Source: CALODL01 sp942492115 (lineage in GTDB: Bacteria; Planctomycetota; Phycisphaerae; UBA1845; CAIVHJ01). Taken from it: a stretch of 64,000 nt of DNA. A model generated the notes under the pieces. The model saw only the letters and a program-made list of their open reading frames with translations. It did no database searches and was not told the origin of the DNA. The stretch spans positions 1 to 64,000 of the forward strand of contig CALODL010000013.1 of the NCBI GenBank assembly GCA_942492115.1, read 5' to 3'. The position numbers and the translations under genes are program-made. Positions 9,341 to 18,836 of this stretch are shown piece by piece; the stretch's first letter is position 1, and every line of letters starts with the position of its first letter.

Positions 9341-9808
9341 CTAGCGCTTCGAGAACTGGAAGCGACGACGAGCGCCACGCTGGCCGTACTTCTTACGTTC
9401 GACCATGCGGCTGTCGCGGGTGAGATAGCCACCCTCGCGGAGAGTATCCATGAACTGCGGCTCGTCGGCACCCTTGAGGGCCCGGGCAATGCCAAGAACA
9501 ATGGCTCCGGCCTGGCCGGTCGTTCCACCGCCATGGACCCTGACGTGCACGTCGACCTTCCCCATCACGCCGGTCGCGACCAGCGGGGCCACGATGTCGG
9601 TGCGATCGCGTTCCTGGCAAAAATAGTCGTCGATCGAACGATCGTTGATTCGGATGGCCCCGTCGCCGTTGCGCATGCGAACCCGCGCCACGGAAGTCTT
9701 GCGGCGTCCGGTGCCCCACCACCAGCGCTTCTTGGGATCGGGATCGGGCAACACGGCCGGGCCGGTCGGCCGCCGTGGCGCTTCAGGAGTAGCTGGCGTA
9801 TCGCTCAC
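9341..9808 (-). CDS. rpsI: 30S ribosomal protein S9
   Basis: 155 residues. The conserved body begins at WWGTGRRKTSVARVR and ends with the characteristic YGQRGARRRFQFSKR tail that reaches the ribosomal P site. It has an N-terminal extension of about 25 residues rich in Pro (TPATPEAPRRPTGP) compared with E. coli S9. It lies 9 bases downstream of rplM, forming the usual L13-S9 operon. Confidence 0.97.
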   Translation of the reverse strand: MSDTPATPEAPRRPTGPAVLPDPDPKKRWWWGTGRRKTSVARVRMRNGDGAIRINDRSIDDYFCQERDRTDIVAPLVATGVMGKVDVHVRVHGGGTTGQAGAIVLGIARALKGADEPQFMDTLREGGYLTRDSRMVERKKYGQRGARRRFQFSKR

Positions 9809-9817
9809 GGTGATCTC

Positions 9818-10261
9818 CTACAGTTCAACTGCTTGAGGATTCTGGGCCTGATGGGGATGCTCAGCACCCGGATAGGCTTTGAGTTTCTTTAACATGTGTC
9901 GACCCAACGGTGACTTCGGCAGCATGCGCTTGACCGCCAGACGCAGGAGCATGTCGGGCCTCTGTTCGAAGATCTTACGCCTGGGCGTACGATTCAAACC
10001 ACCGGGGTAGCCCGAATAGCGGTCATAAGTCGTGTGATCCAGCGACTTGCCGGTCACGCGAAGGTTGGCGCAATTGGTGACGACCACGAAGTCACCCGTA
10101 TCCACATGCGGGGTGTAGGTGGGCTTGTGCTTGCCCATCAGTATCGTGGCCACACGTGTCGCCAGGCGGCCAAGAACATGATCGGAAGCATCGATGTGCT
10201 TCCACTCAGGCTTGAACGTCTGCGACGTCATCAGGGTCGTTTTTTGCGAACGTACTGGCAT
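9818..10261 (-). CDS. rplM: 50S ribosomal protein L13
   Basis: 147 residues. Family segments include WKHIDASDHVLGRLATRVA, LMGKHKPTYTPHVDTGD, YDRYSGYPGG and AVKRMLPKSPLGRHMLKKLK. The start is taken at ATG 10261; an internal ATG (MTSQTFKPEW) is possible. First gene of the rplM-rpsI operon, preceded by a good promoter. Confidence 0.97.
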   Translation of the reverse strand: MPVRSQKTTLMTSQTFKPEWKHIDASDHVLGRLATRVATILMGKHKPTYTPHVDTGDFVVVTNCANLRVTGKSLDHTTYDRYSGYPGGLNRTPRRKIFEQRPDMLLRLAVKRMLPKSPLGRHMLKKLKAYPGAEHPHQAQNPQAVEL

Positions 10262-10308
10262 CGGTGTTGATCCTAAAGTCGTCTCGATCCTATGCGATAG
10301 AACAGGCT

Positions 10309-10336
10309 AGTATACTTACCGGGCGGCGTTGATCAA
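10309..10336 (-). promoter_or_regulatory. Sigma-70-type promoter of rplM-rpsI
   Basis: Read on the minus strand: TTGATC (-35), 16-base spacer, TATACT (-10), about 48 bases before the rplM start codon. Seen by eye only. Confidence 0.6.
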
Positions 10337-10433
10337 GCCCCACACCCTCATCGGGCACGACGCCTGATCGCTGGACTGCCCACACCCGTGACCGGCTGAT
10401 GGTCTCGAATATAACCAATTCAGTAGCAAGAAC

Positions 10434-10709
10434 TTACCAACGCAACCGGGTGCCCCTCACGACCCCTGAGCCTCCCCAAACAGGCGCGCGACCGCGCCCG
10501 ACCACGGCCCCCAGCATCGACAGGGCCAGTGCCCCGAGCAGCAGGTAGGTCACGGCGTTGCGCAGTCGTCCCGCACCCGGGGTATACGATCCCGAGAAAA
10601 CCTCGAAGAGATTCTGACCGCAATCAGGGCAGCGCTCGGCGTATTCTCCCAGCAGCGTGCCGCATTTTGGGCACTCGTATTCGAAGCGCCTGAACCCGTC
10701 TTCAACCAT
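10434..10709 (-). CDS. Small zinc-ribbon membrane protein
   Basis: 91 residues. An N-terminal zinc ribbon (CPKCGTLLGEYAERCPDCG, two CxxC pairs) is followed by one membrane segment (NAVTYLLLGALALSMLGAVVG) and a short Arg-rich tail. The arrangement suggests a membrane-anchored protein with the ribbon on one side; no function is recognised. The ATG at 10709 is chosen because the sequence before it has no family character, although no strong ribosome-binding site is visible. Divergent from sucC. Confidence 0.65.
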   Translation of the reverse strand: MVEDGFRRFEYECPKCGTLLGEYAERCPDCGQNLFEVFSGSYTPGAGRLRNAVTYLLLGALALSMLGAVVGRGRAPVWGGSGVVRGTRLRW

Positions 10710-10872
10710 TGAATATCGCCCGTTGGCCCATGACGCGCCCCGCCAACCTGCGTTGCAAACGCGCGCGTCGTAGCCCACAATGTGCCACAGGATGGGTCCG
10801 CGGGCAATCCCGGACCACAAAACGTGCACAGTTTGCCGCTCGCCTGAGCGGCCCCAACAAACGAGTAGACCA

Positions 10873-12033
10873 ATGAGAATCCACGAATACCAGGCCAGAG
10901 AACTCCTCAGTCAAGCCGGCGCCCCCGTGCCATCCTCCGATGTCATCAGCACGGTCGACGACGCCGTCGCTGCATACAACGCCATTGGCGGCCAGGTCGT
11001 CGTCAAGGCCCAGGTCTTCGCGGGCGGCCGTGGCAAAGCCGGTTTCGTCAAGCTGTGCAACAGCGCCGACGAAACGCGCGCTGCTGCCGAGTTCATGCTG
11101 TCCAACAAAATGGTCAGCAAACAAACGGGCCCCGACGGGATCGCAGTCAATAAGCTGCTCATCGCCAAAGCCGTCGACATCGAGAGCGAGTACTACGTCG
11201 GCATGGTCCTGGACCGTGCAGAACGCCGCCCGGTCATGATGGTCAGTCGTGAAGGTGGCGTTGAAATCGAAGAGGTTGCCGAACGCAACCCCGATGCGAT
11301 CATCAAGGCGTGGCTGCATCCCCACCTCGGGCTGCAGCCCTTTCAAGTGGCCCAATTGATCGGTGCACTCGGATTCACCGAGAAGGCCCAGGTCTCGGCA
11401 GCGCGCCAGTGCCTGCTCGGCCTGGCCGATTTGTTCCTCAAGTATGATTGTTCACTGGCCGAAATCAATCCGCTGGTCCGTACCCCTGCCGGTGAAATCC
11501 TGGCAATCGACGCCAAGATGAACTTCGATGAGAATGCAGTGTTCCGCCATCCCGACCTCCGCGAAATGCACGATCCGTCGGAAGACAATGCCTGCGAATT
11601 GCGGGCCAAGGAACACAACTTGTCCTACATTGCACTCGATGGAAACATCGGTTGTCTGGTCAACGGTGCCGGCCTGGCCATGTCGACCATGGACATCATC
11701 AAGCTGCACGGCGGAGAACCGGCCAATTTCCTGGACGTCGGCGGCAGCGTGACCCGCGAAGGGGCGGTCGAGGCGTTCAAGATCATCCTCAGTGATGCCA
11801 AGGTCAAAGGCATTCTGGTCAACATCTTCGGGGGTATCGCCAAGTGCGACGTCATCGCCGACGCCCTCATCGCAGCGGCCAAAGAGATTGGCTTCTCCGT
11901 CCCGGTCGTCGTGCGCCTCGAGGGGACCAACGTCAAGAAGGCCCGTGCGATGCTCAAGGAAGCAGCCCTCGACGCGTTGATCACTGCCGAAGACCTGACC
12001 GATGCAGCCAAGAAGGTCTGCGCCGCCGTCTAG
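10873..12033 (+). CDS. sucC: Succinyl-CoA synthetase beta subunit
   Basis: 386 residues, normal for SucC, a TCA-cycle enzyme making ATP or GTP from succinyl-CoA. The N-terminal ATP-grasp domain begins MRIHEYQARELL and has KAQVFAGGRGKAGFVKL; the metal/nucleotide segment is EINPLVRTPAGEILAIDAKMNFDENA. The C-terminal CoA-ligase domain has GNIGCLVNGAGLAMSTMD, GGEPANFLDVGG and VNIFGGIAKCD. The alpha subunit gene sucD, usually adjacent, is not in the window; a Rieske gene follows after 9 bases instead. Confidence 0.95.
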   Translation: MRIHEYQARELLSQAGAPVPSSDVISTVDDAVAAYNAIGGQVVVKAQVFAGGRGKAGFVKLCNSADETRAAAEFMLSNKMVSKQTGPDGIAVNKLLIAKAVDIESEYYVGMVLDRAERRPVMMVSREGGVEIEEVAERNPDAIIKAWLHPHLGLQPFQVAQLIGALGFTEKAQVSAARQCLLGLADLFLKYDCSLAEINPLVRTPAGEILAIDAKMNFDENAVFRHPDLREMHDPSEDNACELRAKEHNLSYIALDGNIGCLVNGAGLAMSTMDIIKLHGGEPANFLDVGGSVTREGAVEAFKIILSDAKVKGILVNIFGGIAKCDVIADALIAAAKEIGFSVPVVVRLEGTNVKKARAMLKEAALDALITAEDLTDAAKKVCAAV

Positions 12034-12042
12034 CTCGAGGCC

Positions 12043-12390
12043 ATGCTCGAACCCATTGCCGATACGACTGCCATCCCACCGGGCCAGGCGGCTTTCGTGC
12101 GCCACCGCGACAAAGAGCTGGCGGTGTGCCACGTCACCGGGCCGGACGGTTTCATCGTGTGCGACAATGCCTGTCCGCACGCCAGCGGCAACCTGTCGGC
12201 CGGCCCAATCCACCGCCACACGGTGGTGTGTCCGGTTCATCAATGGAAGTTTGATCTCGACTCGGGCTACTGTGTCGGAACGTGTGACGTGATCGTGAAA
12301 CGTTACGAGAGTGTGGTCAAAGCGGGCCAGGTGTGGGTCGATGTTGACGCGGTCTTGACACCGCCCCCGCCTCCTGATGTTGGCTTTTGA
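12043..12390 (+). CDS. Rieske [2Fe-2S] ferredoxin
   Basis: 115-residue soluble Rieske protein. The cluster motifs are complete: C-P-H-ASGNLSAG, then VVCPVHQWKFDLDSG, giving C-x-H and C-x-x-H ligands. It resembles small NirD-like or dioxygenase-type ferredoxins with no membrane anchor. The ATG at 12043 follows a GAGG site nine bases after sucC, so the two are probably co-transcribed. Its redox partner is unknown. The tail is proline-rich (TPPPPPDVGF). Confidence 0.85.
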   Translation: MLEPIADTTAIPPGQAAFVRHRDKELAVCHVTGPDGFIVCDNACPHASGNLSAGPIHRHTVVCPVHQWKFDLDSGYCVGTCDVIVKRYESVVKAGQVWVDVDAVLTPPPPPDVGF

Positions 12391-12415
12391 GACACGCCGC
12401 CGGCGCAGTCGGCCC

Positions 12416-12847
12416 CTATCCTGCAGCCAGCCCCTCGGCCATTTTTTGGAGCGCTTCCAGATGCGCCTGATGACGGGCGGCGATTTTGCGCGCGGCCAGC
12501 GACGCTTCCGGGTACTGCGAGAGCTGCGGTGAAACGCGACTGTACAACGCCAGGCGCCCCTTGAGATCGTTGATGACCTGCGGCATCACGAAATCGAGTT
12601 GCAGAAAGTGCAGATTGGTCGTTCCTGCATCGGGCGGCGGCGGGACCGGGCTTTCCCCAACGCGGGCCAGCTCTTCGACGAGCCACGCGGAATGCTCGTT
12701 TTCCTCGCACAGGATGTCCTCGAGCACCGCCGCCTCATCGGCAGAAGCCCATGACACGAACACGGTCGACTCGGCCAGACGCGGAATGAGACTGGCGTAC
12801 TCGGCCTGGTAGAGGATATTCAAATTCTCGGCAAGACTGCGACTCAT
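12416..12847 (-). CDS. Ferritin-like four-helix protein
   Basis: 143 residues, predicted all-helical, with iron-ligand-like patterns YQAEYAS near residue 16 and CEENEHSAWLVEEL near residue 49, and a C-terminal RHQAHLEALQKMAEG helix. This suggests a ferritin/rubrerythrin-like di-iron or structural fold; the family is not identified with certainty. Its ATG overlaps the nuoN stop (ATGA), so it is the last gene of the complex I operon, which makes a role linked to iron-sulfur or redox stress handling plausible but unproven. Confidence 0.6.
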   Translation of the reverse strand: MSRSLAENLNILYQAEYASLIPRLAESTVFVSWASADEAAVLEDILCEENEHSAWLVEELARVGESPVPPPPDAGTTNLHFLQLDFVMPQVINDLKGRLALYSRVSPQLSQYPEASLAARKIAARHQAHLEALQKMAEGLAAG

Positions 12848-14454
12848 GGGGCGATGTTTCCGTGCGCTTCGACGACGGAGGCGTCGCCGACAGACTCGAT
12901 CGAGGCGTAGGCTGGACTGACGAACAAACCGCCGGCATAACGCTGCGCACCGCGCATGATGGGTGAAACCATCAGTGTGCCCGCGAGAATCAGTACGACC
13001 GCGCTGGCGCTGACCATGAATACACCTGGAATGGGCGCAGCCATGCGGTCACGCTGGTCGTCGACCAGGAACATGTGTTTGACGATGCGCATGTAATAGA
13101 ACAAACTGAACAGCGTGTTAAGGCTGGCCCACACGATCAGGAACCACAGCCACGCGTCCCCGCCGTTGGCCAGCGACACCAGCAGCCACCACTTCCCGAT
13201 GAAACCACCGAGCGGCGGCATGCCGATCAGGCTGAACAGGCAGATGCTCATCGCGATGGCAAGAACGGTCGAGCGGCGGCCCAGGCCGTTGAAATTCTCG
13301 ATGTCGTCGCTGCCCGTTTCCCACGTCACGATAGCCGTCGTACCGAATGCTCCAAGGTTCATGAACAGATACATGATGAGATAGATAATGACTGCCATCC
13401 ACGCCGTGTCGGCGACGTCGGCCCGCAGAATGATCGCACCGAACATCATCATGTATCCGGCATGGGCGATCGACGAATAGGCCAGCATGCGCTTGACGCT
13501 GCGTTGGCGGTAGGCTGCGAGATTACCGACCAGGCAGGTGAGAGCCGCCAACGCACCGATGGTCATGGTGATCGGCCTGAGGGCGTCGACGGAATCGCCG
13601 GCCGATGCGGCCAGGGTCGACATGATCCGCAACAGCAAACACAGGCCCGCAGCCTTGGATACCACGCTCAACCACGTCGTCACTTCGACCTGGGCACCCT
13701 GGAACGCGTCCGGACACCAGAAGTGGAACGGTACGGCGGAAATCTTGAACAGGATGCCGCCGCCGAAAGCAAAGAGCGCCACGCTCAGCAACGGAACATT
13801 CGCCCCTGCTGACAAGCTCTGCAGAATCATCGGGGCCATGTCGGCGACATTCAGCGTGCCGGTCAGGCCGTAGAGCAACGTTGCGCCATACAGCATGATG
13901 GCCGCGCTGGCCGAGCCGAAGATGACATACTTGATACTGCCTTCCGCCCCCAGGCGCGATTTCTTGTCGAATGCGACCAGAGCGTAGCTGGGCATCGAGG
14001 CCAACTCGATGGCCATGATGATGACCAGCAGGTTCAATGAGCTGACCATCAACGACATGCCCAGGGCGCTGCCGAGCATGAGAATGAAAAACTCCGGTGG
14101 ATCCGCCGTGCGCCGACCGGCTCCCATCAGCCACATTCCGATGACGGCGACCATGAACACGATCAGCAGGAACTTGAAAAAGACGGTGAGGTTGTCCGCA
14201 ATGAGCATCGGGGCATGGGCCGTGGGCTCGAGCAATCCGCGACCCACGCCGTCGGCGAGTCGCCCGGCGACATCGACGTTGCAAAAGAACATGGCGATCA
14301 GACCGGCCACGGCGGTCACCGTGCACACGCCGACGCGGCGGCCCAGGACCATCGACGCCAGCATGATCGCCACCATGGTGATGGTCAGAACGATGTCCGG
14401 CGTAAAGTACGCCAGGTCCGCGAGCGATGGCAGCCACAGGGGTTCAGTCGACAT
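12844..14454 (-). CDS. nuoN: NADH-quinone oxidoreductase subunit N
   Basis: 536-residue antiporter-like membrane subunit of complex I with about 14 hydrophobic segments. Family hallmarks: ELASMPSYALVAFDKKSRLGAEGSIKY near residues 145-175, FHFWCPDAFQGAQVEVTTWLSV with the conserved proton-path region, and AYSSIAHAGYMMM. It lies 3 bases after nuoM and overlaps the ferritin-like gene by four bases. Confidence 0.95.
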   Translation of the reverse strand: MSTEPLWLPSLADLAYFTPDIVLTITMVAIMLASMVLGRRVGVCTVTAVAGLIAMFFCNVDVAGRLADGVGRGLLEPTAHAPMLIADNLTVFFKFLLIVFMVAVIGMWLMGAGRRTADPPEFFILMLGSALGMSLMVSSLNLLVIIMAIELASMPSYALVAFDKKSRLGAEGSIKYVIFGSASAAIMLYGATLLYGLTGTLNVADMAPMILQSLSAGANVPLLSVALFAFGGGILFKISAVPFHFWCPDAFQGAQVEVTTWLSVVSKAAGLCLLLRIMSTLAASAGDSVDALRPITMTIGALAALTCLVGNLAAYRQRSVKRMLAYSSIAHAGYMMMFGAIILRADVADTAWMAVIIYLIMYLFMNLGAFGTTAIVTWETGSDDIENFNGLGRRSTVLAIAMSICLFSLIGMPPLGGFIGKWWLLVSLANGGDAWLWFLIVWASLNTLFSLFYYMRIVKHMFLVDDQRDRMAAPIPGVFMVSASAVVLILAGTLMVSPIMRGAQRYAGGLFVSPAYASIESVGDASVVEAHGNIAP

Positions 14455-14457
14455 CGG

Positions 14458-16086
14458 TTACATCCCCACCGTGGACGCCAGGTTGGCCGCGAGCTGGCCG
14501 CCTTCTGCGACCTTGTCCTGCAGCATGTTCAAGGTGCCGTTCATGAAATTGAACACCGACTGTTTGGGCACGATCCCGAGAACGATGCACAGCACGCCCA
14601 GCGGGGCCAGGATGGCCAGCTCGGTCGTGGTCGCCTGCGGGAAGCTCTTGTACTCGTCCTTGGCCGGACCGAGATACACGCGCTGGATCATCCACAGAAT
14701 GTATCCGGCCGTCAGGATGACACCGGTGGCCGCAATGATCGCCATGGGGACCGCCCAATCGAATGTCTCGCGGGCGCCGAACGCGCCGAGCAGCACGAAG
14801 ATTTCACCGATGAACCCGCATAACGCCGGCAACCCCAGCGATGCGAAGAAGCCCAGCGTCGCCAGCGATCCGTAGGTCGGCATGGTCAGCCACAGACCAC
14901 CGAAGCGATTGATCTCACGATGGTGGGCCCGTTCATAAATGATCCCGACCAGGAAGAAGCACATCGGCGAGCTGATGCCATGGGCCAGAACCTGGAACAT
15001 GGCACCCTGGAAACCGGTCTCGTTGCACACCGCCAGGCCCAGCATGACATAACCCATGTGGCTGATCGAACTGTAGGCCACGAGCTTCTTGAAATCGGTC
15101 TGGGCCATGGCACAGAGCGCACCATAGATGATGCTGATCACACCGATCAGCGCGACGTAGAACGCCCAGTCGACCGCCATGCTCGGGAACATCGGGTAGG
15201 CGATGCGGAAAAACCCATAGGCTCCCATCTTCAGCAGGACACCGGCAAGGATCATGCTGATCGGCGTCGGAGCCTCGACATGGGCATCCGGAAGCCAGGT
15301 ATGGAATGGGAACGTCGGAACCTTGATGGCAAAGCCGATGCCGAGGAACAGGAACATGACCGCCCCAAAGCGGAAACCACCCAACAGTGTCGTTGACGGA
15401 TCGTTGAAATATGCCTGGATCGCACTGTTGGTCGACAGCTCGATGATGTCGAACGTGCCGTGGGTTTGCAGAACGTCGAAGCTGAAGTAGTAGCACGCCA
15501 CAATGGCCACGAGCATCAGCACGGAGCCGGCCAGCGTGAACAGGAAGAACTTGATGGCCGCGTATTCTTTGCGTGGTCCACCCCACACGCCGATGAGGAA
15601 GTACATCGGTAGCAGCATGACCTCCCAGAACACATAGAACAGGAAGAAATCAAGCGCGAGAAACACGCCCAGCATACCGGTCTGGAGCAAGAGGAACAGG
15701 ACGTAGTACGCCTTCTGTGCTTTCTTGATCGTGTAGCTTGCCCAACACGACAGGAAGCCGATGAGGCAGGTCAGGATGATCAACGGGAAGCTGAGCCCGT
15801 CGAGACCGACGTAGTACTCGATGTTGAACGTCGCGGCATCTATCCATGTGACGCGTTCGACGTGCTTGAATGACGCGGCATCGTAACTGGCCCCGAACAC
15901 CTCGGTCCAGTTCTCCGAATCACTGGCCGGCAGGTAATCCTTGAACAGATAGCAGCCGAGCAATAGCGTCAAAAAGCTGAAGAGCATGGCGACCTGGCGC
16001 GTCATGGCCCTGGGCAGCAGCAGACAGGCCGTCGCCCCGATAGTCGGCAGGAAAATCAGCCACGAAAGTATGTGTTCTTCGAACAT
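14458..16086 (-). CDS. nuoM: NADH-quinone oxidoreductase subunit M
   Basis: 542-residue proton-pumping subunit of complex I. Recognisable: FDFFLFYVFWEVMLLPMYFLIG-type helix with the conserved membrane Glu, FPFHTWLPDAHVEAPTPISM, the broken-helix lysine region FKKLVAYSSISHMGYVMLG, and GLPALCGFIGE. The start at 16086 (MFEEHILSW) is typical. It lies 20 bases downstream of nuoL. Confidence 0.96.
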   Translation of the reverse strand: MFEEHILSWLIFLPTIGATACLLLPRAMTRQVAMLFSFLTLLLGCYLFKDYLPASDSENWTEVFGASYDAASFKHVERVTWIDAATFNIEYYVGLDGLSFPLIILTCLIGFLSCWASYTIKKAQKAYYVLFLLLQTGMLGVFLALDFFLFYVFWEVMLLPMYFLIGVWGGPRKEYAAIKFFLFTLAGSVLMLVAIVACYYFSFDVLQTHGTFDIIELSTNSAIQAYFNDPSTTLLGGFRFGAVMFLFLGIGFAIKVPTFPFHTWLPDAHVEAPTPISMILAGVLLKMGAYGFFRIAYPMFPSMAVDWAFYVALIGVISIIYGALCAMAQTDFKKLVAYSSISHMGYVMLGLAVCNETGFQGAMFQVLAHGISSPMCFFLVGIIYERAHHREINRFGGLWLTMPTYGSLATLGFFASLGLPALCGFIGEIFVLLGAFGARETFDWAVPMAIIAATGVILTAGYILWMIQRVYLGPAKDEYKSFPQATTTELAILAPLGVLCIVLGIVPKQSVFNFMNGTLNMLQDKVAEGGQLAANLASTVGM

Positions 16087-16106
16087 CGTGTTATCTCAAA
16101 CGGTCG

Positions 16107-18461
16107 TTAGACGATCCACACCAGAACGATGACGGCGATGACCGTCGATCCGGCGCTGAACAGGACATAGTTGCGAATCCGCCCGGTCTGAAACCAGCGG
16201 AACATGTCACCGACATCGAAAGCACTCTGCCCCAAGCCCTCGGCCACGCGATCCACGCCGCGGGCATCGAGTGCCCGTCCGGAGAACATCGCAGTGCCGC
16301 GGACGAGCCGGGCGAGGTTTTCGACAATGGAGTAATCGAGGATCCACCGGTCGCCCATGGAGCAGGTCCACGCCACCGCGCGCGTGCCCATGACCAGGAC
16401 CGCGTTGTACACCTCGTCAAAGTAGAACTTGTGGGTCAACACATGGTGCATTGCACCCGCGCCCGGGATGCGCATGATTCGGCCCGCGACACCGAGGCCT
16501 CGGCAGTAAATGGCGATGGCCACGAGGAAGCCAACGACGAATGATGGCCACACGATGAAGGTCAACGGCAGATGTGCGGCATGCTCGACCGTTTCTTCGT
16601 GGCCATGGAGCGGCGCGATCAGTGGGGCCGTTCCGGCTGAATGTGCGGCCGAATCGGCGATGAGGTCGCGGAACAGGAAGGAACTGCTGACGACCGTGCC
16701 GACCGCGAGAACGACGAGCGGCCATTTCATGAGCGACGACTCATGAGCGTGCTCATAGACATGCTCGTCACGCGGCTTGCCCATGAACGTCAACCACCAT
16801 ACACGCATCATGTAGAATGGCGTGATATACGCGACGATGACTGGCAGCCAGAACAACCACTTCGGCAGGTGGGCCAGTCTTGGGGTCCCCAGCAGATGGG
16901 CGTAGTTCGTCCCATGTCCACTGGCATGCTCGGCTCCATGGTCCGCGGCCTGCCCTTCTTCAGAGGTGCTGCCCGTCCACGAGGTCAGACGCATGGCCGA
17001 CGATGCATCGCTGACAGAGTGACCGTCATGGCCCTCGGAGGCAGGATGCCCGTCCCCCTCTGGATGGGCGCCGTGATCGTCATGATCACCGCCGTACGCG
17101 CGATAGTAAGCAACCGCAAGCACTTCGTCTTTGCTGTAATACCCGCCGAGCCCCATGAGCGGCTGGGTATTCATGTACGGGACGCCAAACCCGGAAATGG
17201 CCAGAACACCGATGAAGAATGTCCAGCATGTGATCGGCATTTTCTTGCGCAGGCCGCCCATGCGGCGCATGTCCTGTACGTGGTGGCAGCCTTCGATGAC
17301 CTGGCCCGATCCGAGAAACAGCATGGCCTTGAAAAATGCATGGGTGATGAGGTGGAACAACGCCGCAACCCACGCACCGACGCCGAGACCAAACACCATG
17401 TAACCCAGCTGCGACAGCGTCGAATAGGCCAGGGCCTTCTTGATATCGGTCTGCACGACGGCAATCAACGCCGCCATCGTCAGTGTGATACAGCCGATGA
17501 TCGCGACGACCATTTGGGCCTGCGGGGTCAGCAGCGGGAAGATCCGCGCGACGAGGTACACGCCGGCGGCAACCATCGTTGCAGCGTGAATCAGGGCACT
17601 GACCGGCGTCGGGCCGGCCATGGCATCGGGGAGCCACACCTGCAGCGGCACTTGCGCCGACTTGCCCAGGCAACCACAGAACAGGCAGATGCCCATGAAC
17701 GTGGCGACGGCCGTACCACTGATCGTCCAACCGAAAACATCGATGCTGGCGGCGAAGATGCCGCTGTGGGCCGCAGCCTGTTCGCCGAAGATCCGCGCCG
17801 CCCCATCGATCGACAGCGTCCCGAAAAACGACGCCACCATGGCCAGACCGATGATGAACCCGAAGTCGCCGACACGGTTGGTGATGAATGCTTTCATCGC
17901 CGCGTTCGATGCGAATTTTTTGTCGAAGTAGAAGCCGATCAGGAAATAACTGCAGACACCGACCAGTTCCCAGAACATGAACATGAAAAACAGCGTGTTA
18001 CTGATCAGCAGCCCGAGCATGCTGAACGCGAACAGCGACAGATATGTAAAGAAGCGATGGTACTTGTTGGTATGGTCGACTTCGTCGCTGTGACCGGCCA
18101 TGTAACCGCGCGAAAAGACGAAAATGCAACTCGCGATCAGGGTGACCATGAAATACATGACAATGGTCAACGAATCGAGTTGCACGCCAGCGTTGATCGG
18201 AACCGTGCCGAGATCCACCCAGTGGATGTCGAGAGCGTGCGCACTCGCTGCCAGCCGTTCATCAGCCGAGAAGCCCCACCACCAGCGGTACAGCACATAT
18301 GCCGACAGGCCAAAACTGGAGAAAATCCCGAGGAGCGCCGGGACTGACGCGCCGGGCTTGCCGATACGATGGCCGAAGAACGCCAGGAAGATGAACACCA
18401 GCAACGGAATGAACGTGCCGGCAATCAGGTAATACTCGAGATGTTCGGAGACTGGAGTCAT
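16107..18461 (-). CDS. nuoL: NADH-quinone oxidoreductase subunit L, with His-rich insert
   Basis: 784-residue complex I pump subunit, longer than E. coli NuoL (613). Conserved parts: MFMFWELVGVCSYFLIGFYFDKKFA, NRVGDFGFIIGL, LQVWLPDAMAGPTPVSALIHAATMVAAGVY, and DIKKALAYSTLSQLGYMVFG. Residues about 458-520 form a hydrophilic insert rich in His, Asp and Gly, placed between late membrane helices. The C-terminal part contains the long lateral helix region that clamps NuoM and NuoN. The function should be normal; the insert may be a metal-rich loop. Confidence 0.95.
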   Translation of the reverse strand: MTPVSEHLEYYLIAGTFIPLLVFIFLAFFGHRIGKPGASVPALLGIFSSFGLSAYVLYRWWWGFSADERLAASAHALDIHWVDLGTVPINAGVQLDSLTIVMYFMVTLIASCIFVFSRGYMAGHSDEVDHTNKYHRFFTYLSLFAFSMLGLLISNTLFFMFMFWELVGVCSYFLIGFYFDKKFASNAAMKAFITNRVGDFGFIIGLAMVASFFGTLSIDGAARIFGEQAAAHSGIFAASIDVFGWTISGTAVATFMGICLFCGCLGKSAQVPLQVWLPDAMAGPTPVSALIHAATMVAAGVYLVARIFPLLTPQAQMVVAIIGCITLTMAALIAVVQTDIKKALAYSTLSQLGYMVFGLGVGAWVAALFHLITHAFFKAMLFLGSGQVIEGCHHVQDMRRMGGLRKKMPITCWTFFIGVLAISGFGVPYMNTQPLMGLGGYYSKDEVLAVAYYRAYGGDHDDHGAHPEGDGHPASEGHDGHSVSDASSAMRLTSWTGSTSEEGQAADHGAEHASGHGTNYAHLLGTPRLAHLPKWLFWLPVIVAYITPFYMMRVWWLTFMGKPRDEHVYEHAHESSLMKWPLVVLAVGTVVSSSFLFRDLIADSAAHSAGTAPLIAPLHGHEETVEHAAHLPLTFIVWPSFVVGFLVAIAIYCRGLGVAGRIMRIPGAGAMHHVLTHKFYFDEVYNAVLVMGTRAVAWTCSMGDRWILDYSIVENLARLVRGTAMFSGRALDARGVDRVAEGLGQSAFDVGDMFRWFQTGRIRNYVLFSAGSTVIAVIVLVWIV

Positions 18462-18499
18462 GGTTCAGCGATTCTCACTCCGCGCGGCCGGTGCCCGCA

Positions 18500-18832
18500 C
18501 TACTTTTGCAAACGAACACCCTTGTCGACGTCGATGGTCGCGAAGTTCTTGTAGAAATTCATGACGATGGCCACGGCGATGGCGGCCTCGGCGGCAGCCA
18601 GGACAATGACGAACAGGGCCGCGATCTGACCGCCGGCTTCACCTGTCTGGTACCTCGAGAAGGCCACCAGGTTGATGTTGCAGGCATTGAGCACGAGTTC
18701 GACGCCAATGAGGATGCCGATGGCGTTGCGTTTGGTGGCCATGACCCAGATCCCGATGGCGAAGATCATCGCCGCCAGCACCAGATAGTGCGTGAGGCCG
18801 ATGGTCAGCAGATTGCGAATGAAGTCGGGCAT
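18500..18832 (-). CDS. nuoK: NADH-quinone oxidoreductase subunit K
   Basis: 110 residues with three membrane helices. The conserved GILIGVELVLNACNINLVAFSRY contains the membrane Glu essential for proton transfer, and a second acidic helix follows (FVIVLAAAEAAIAVAIV). Separated by four bases from nuoJ. Confidence 0.96.
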   Translation of the reverse strand: MPDFIRNLLTIGLTHYLVLAAMIFAIGIWVMATKRNAIGILIGVELVLNACNINLVAFSRYQTGEAGGQIAALFVIVLAAAEAAIAVAIVMNFYKNFATIDVDKGVRLQK

Positions 18833-18836
18833 GGGC

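Noticed and set aside
16641..18347. Plus-strand open frame of 568 codons within nuoL
   Set aside because: Antisense shadow of nuoL, composition only, no start signal.
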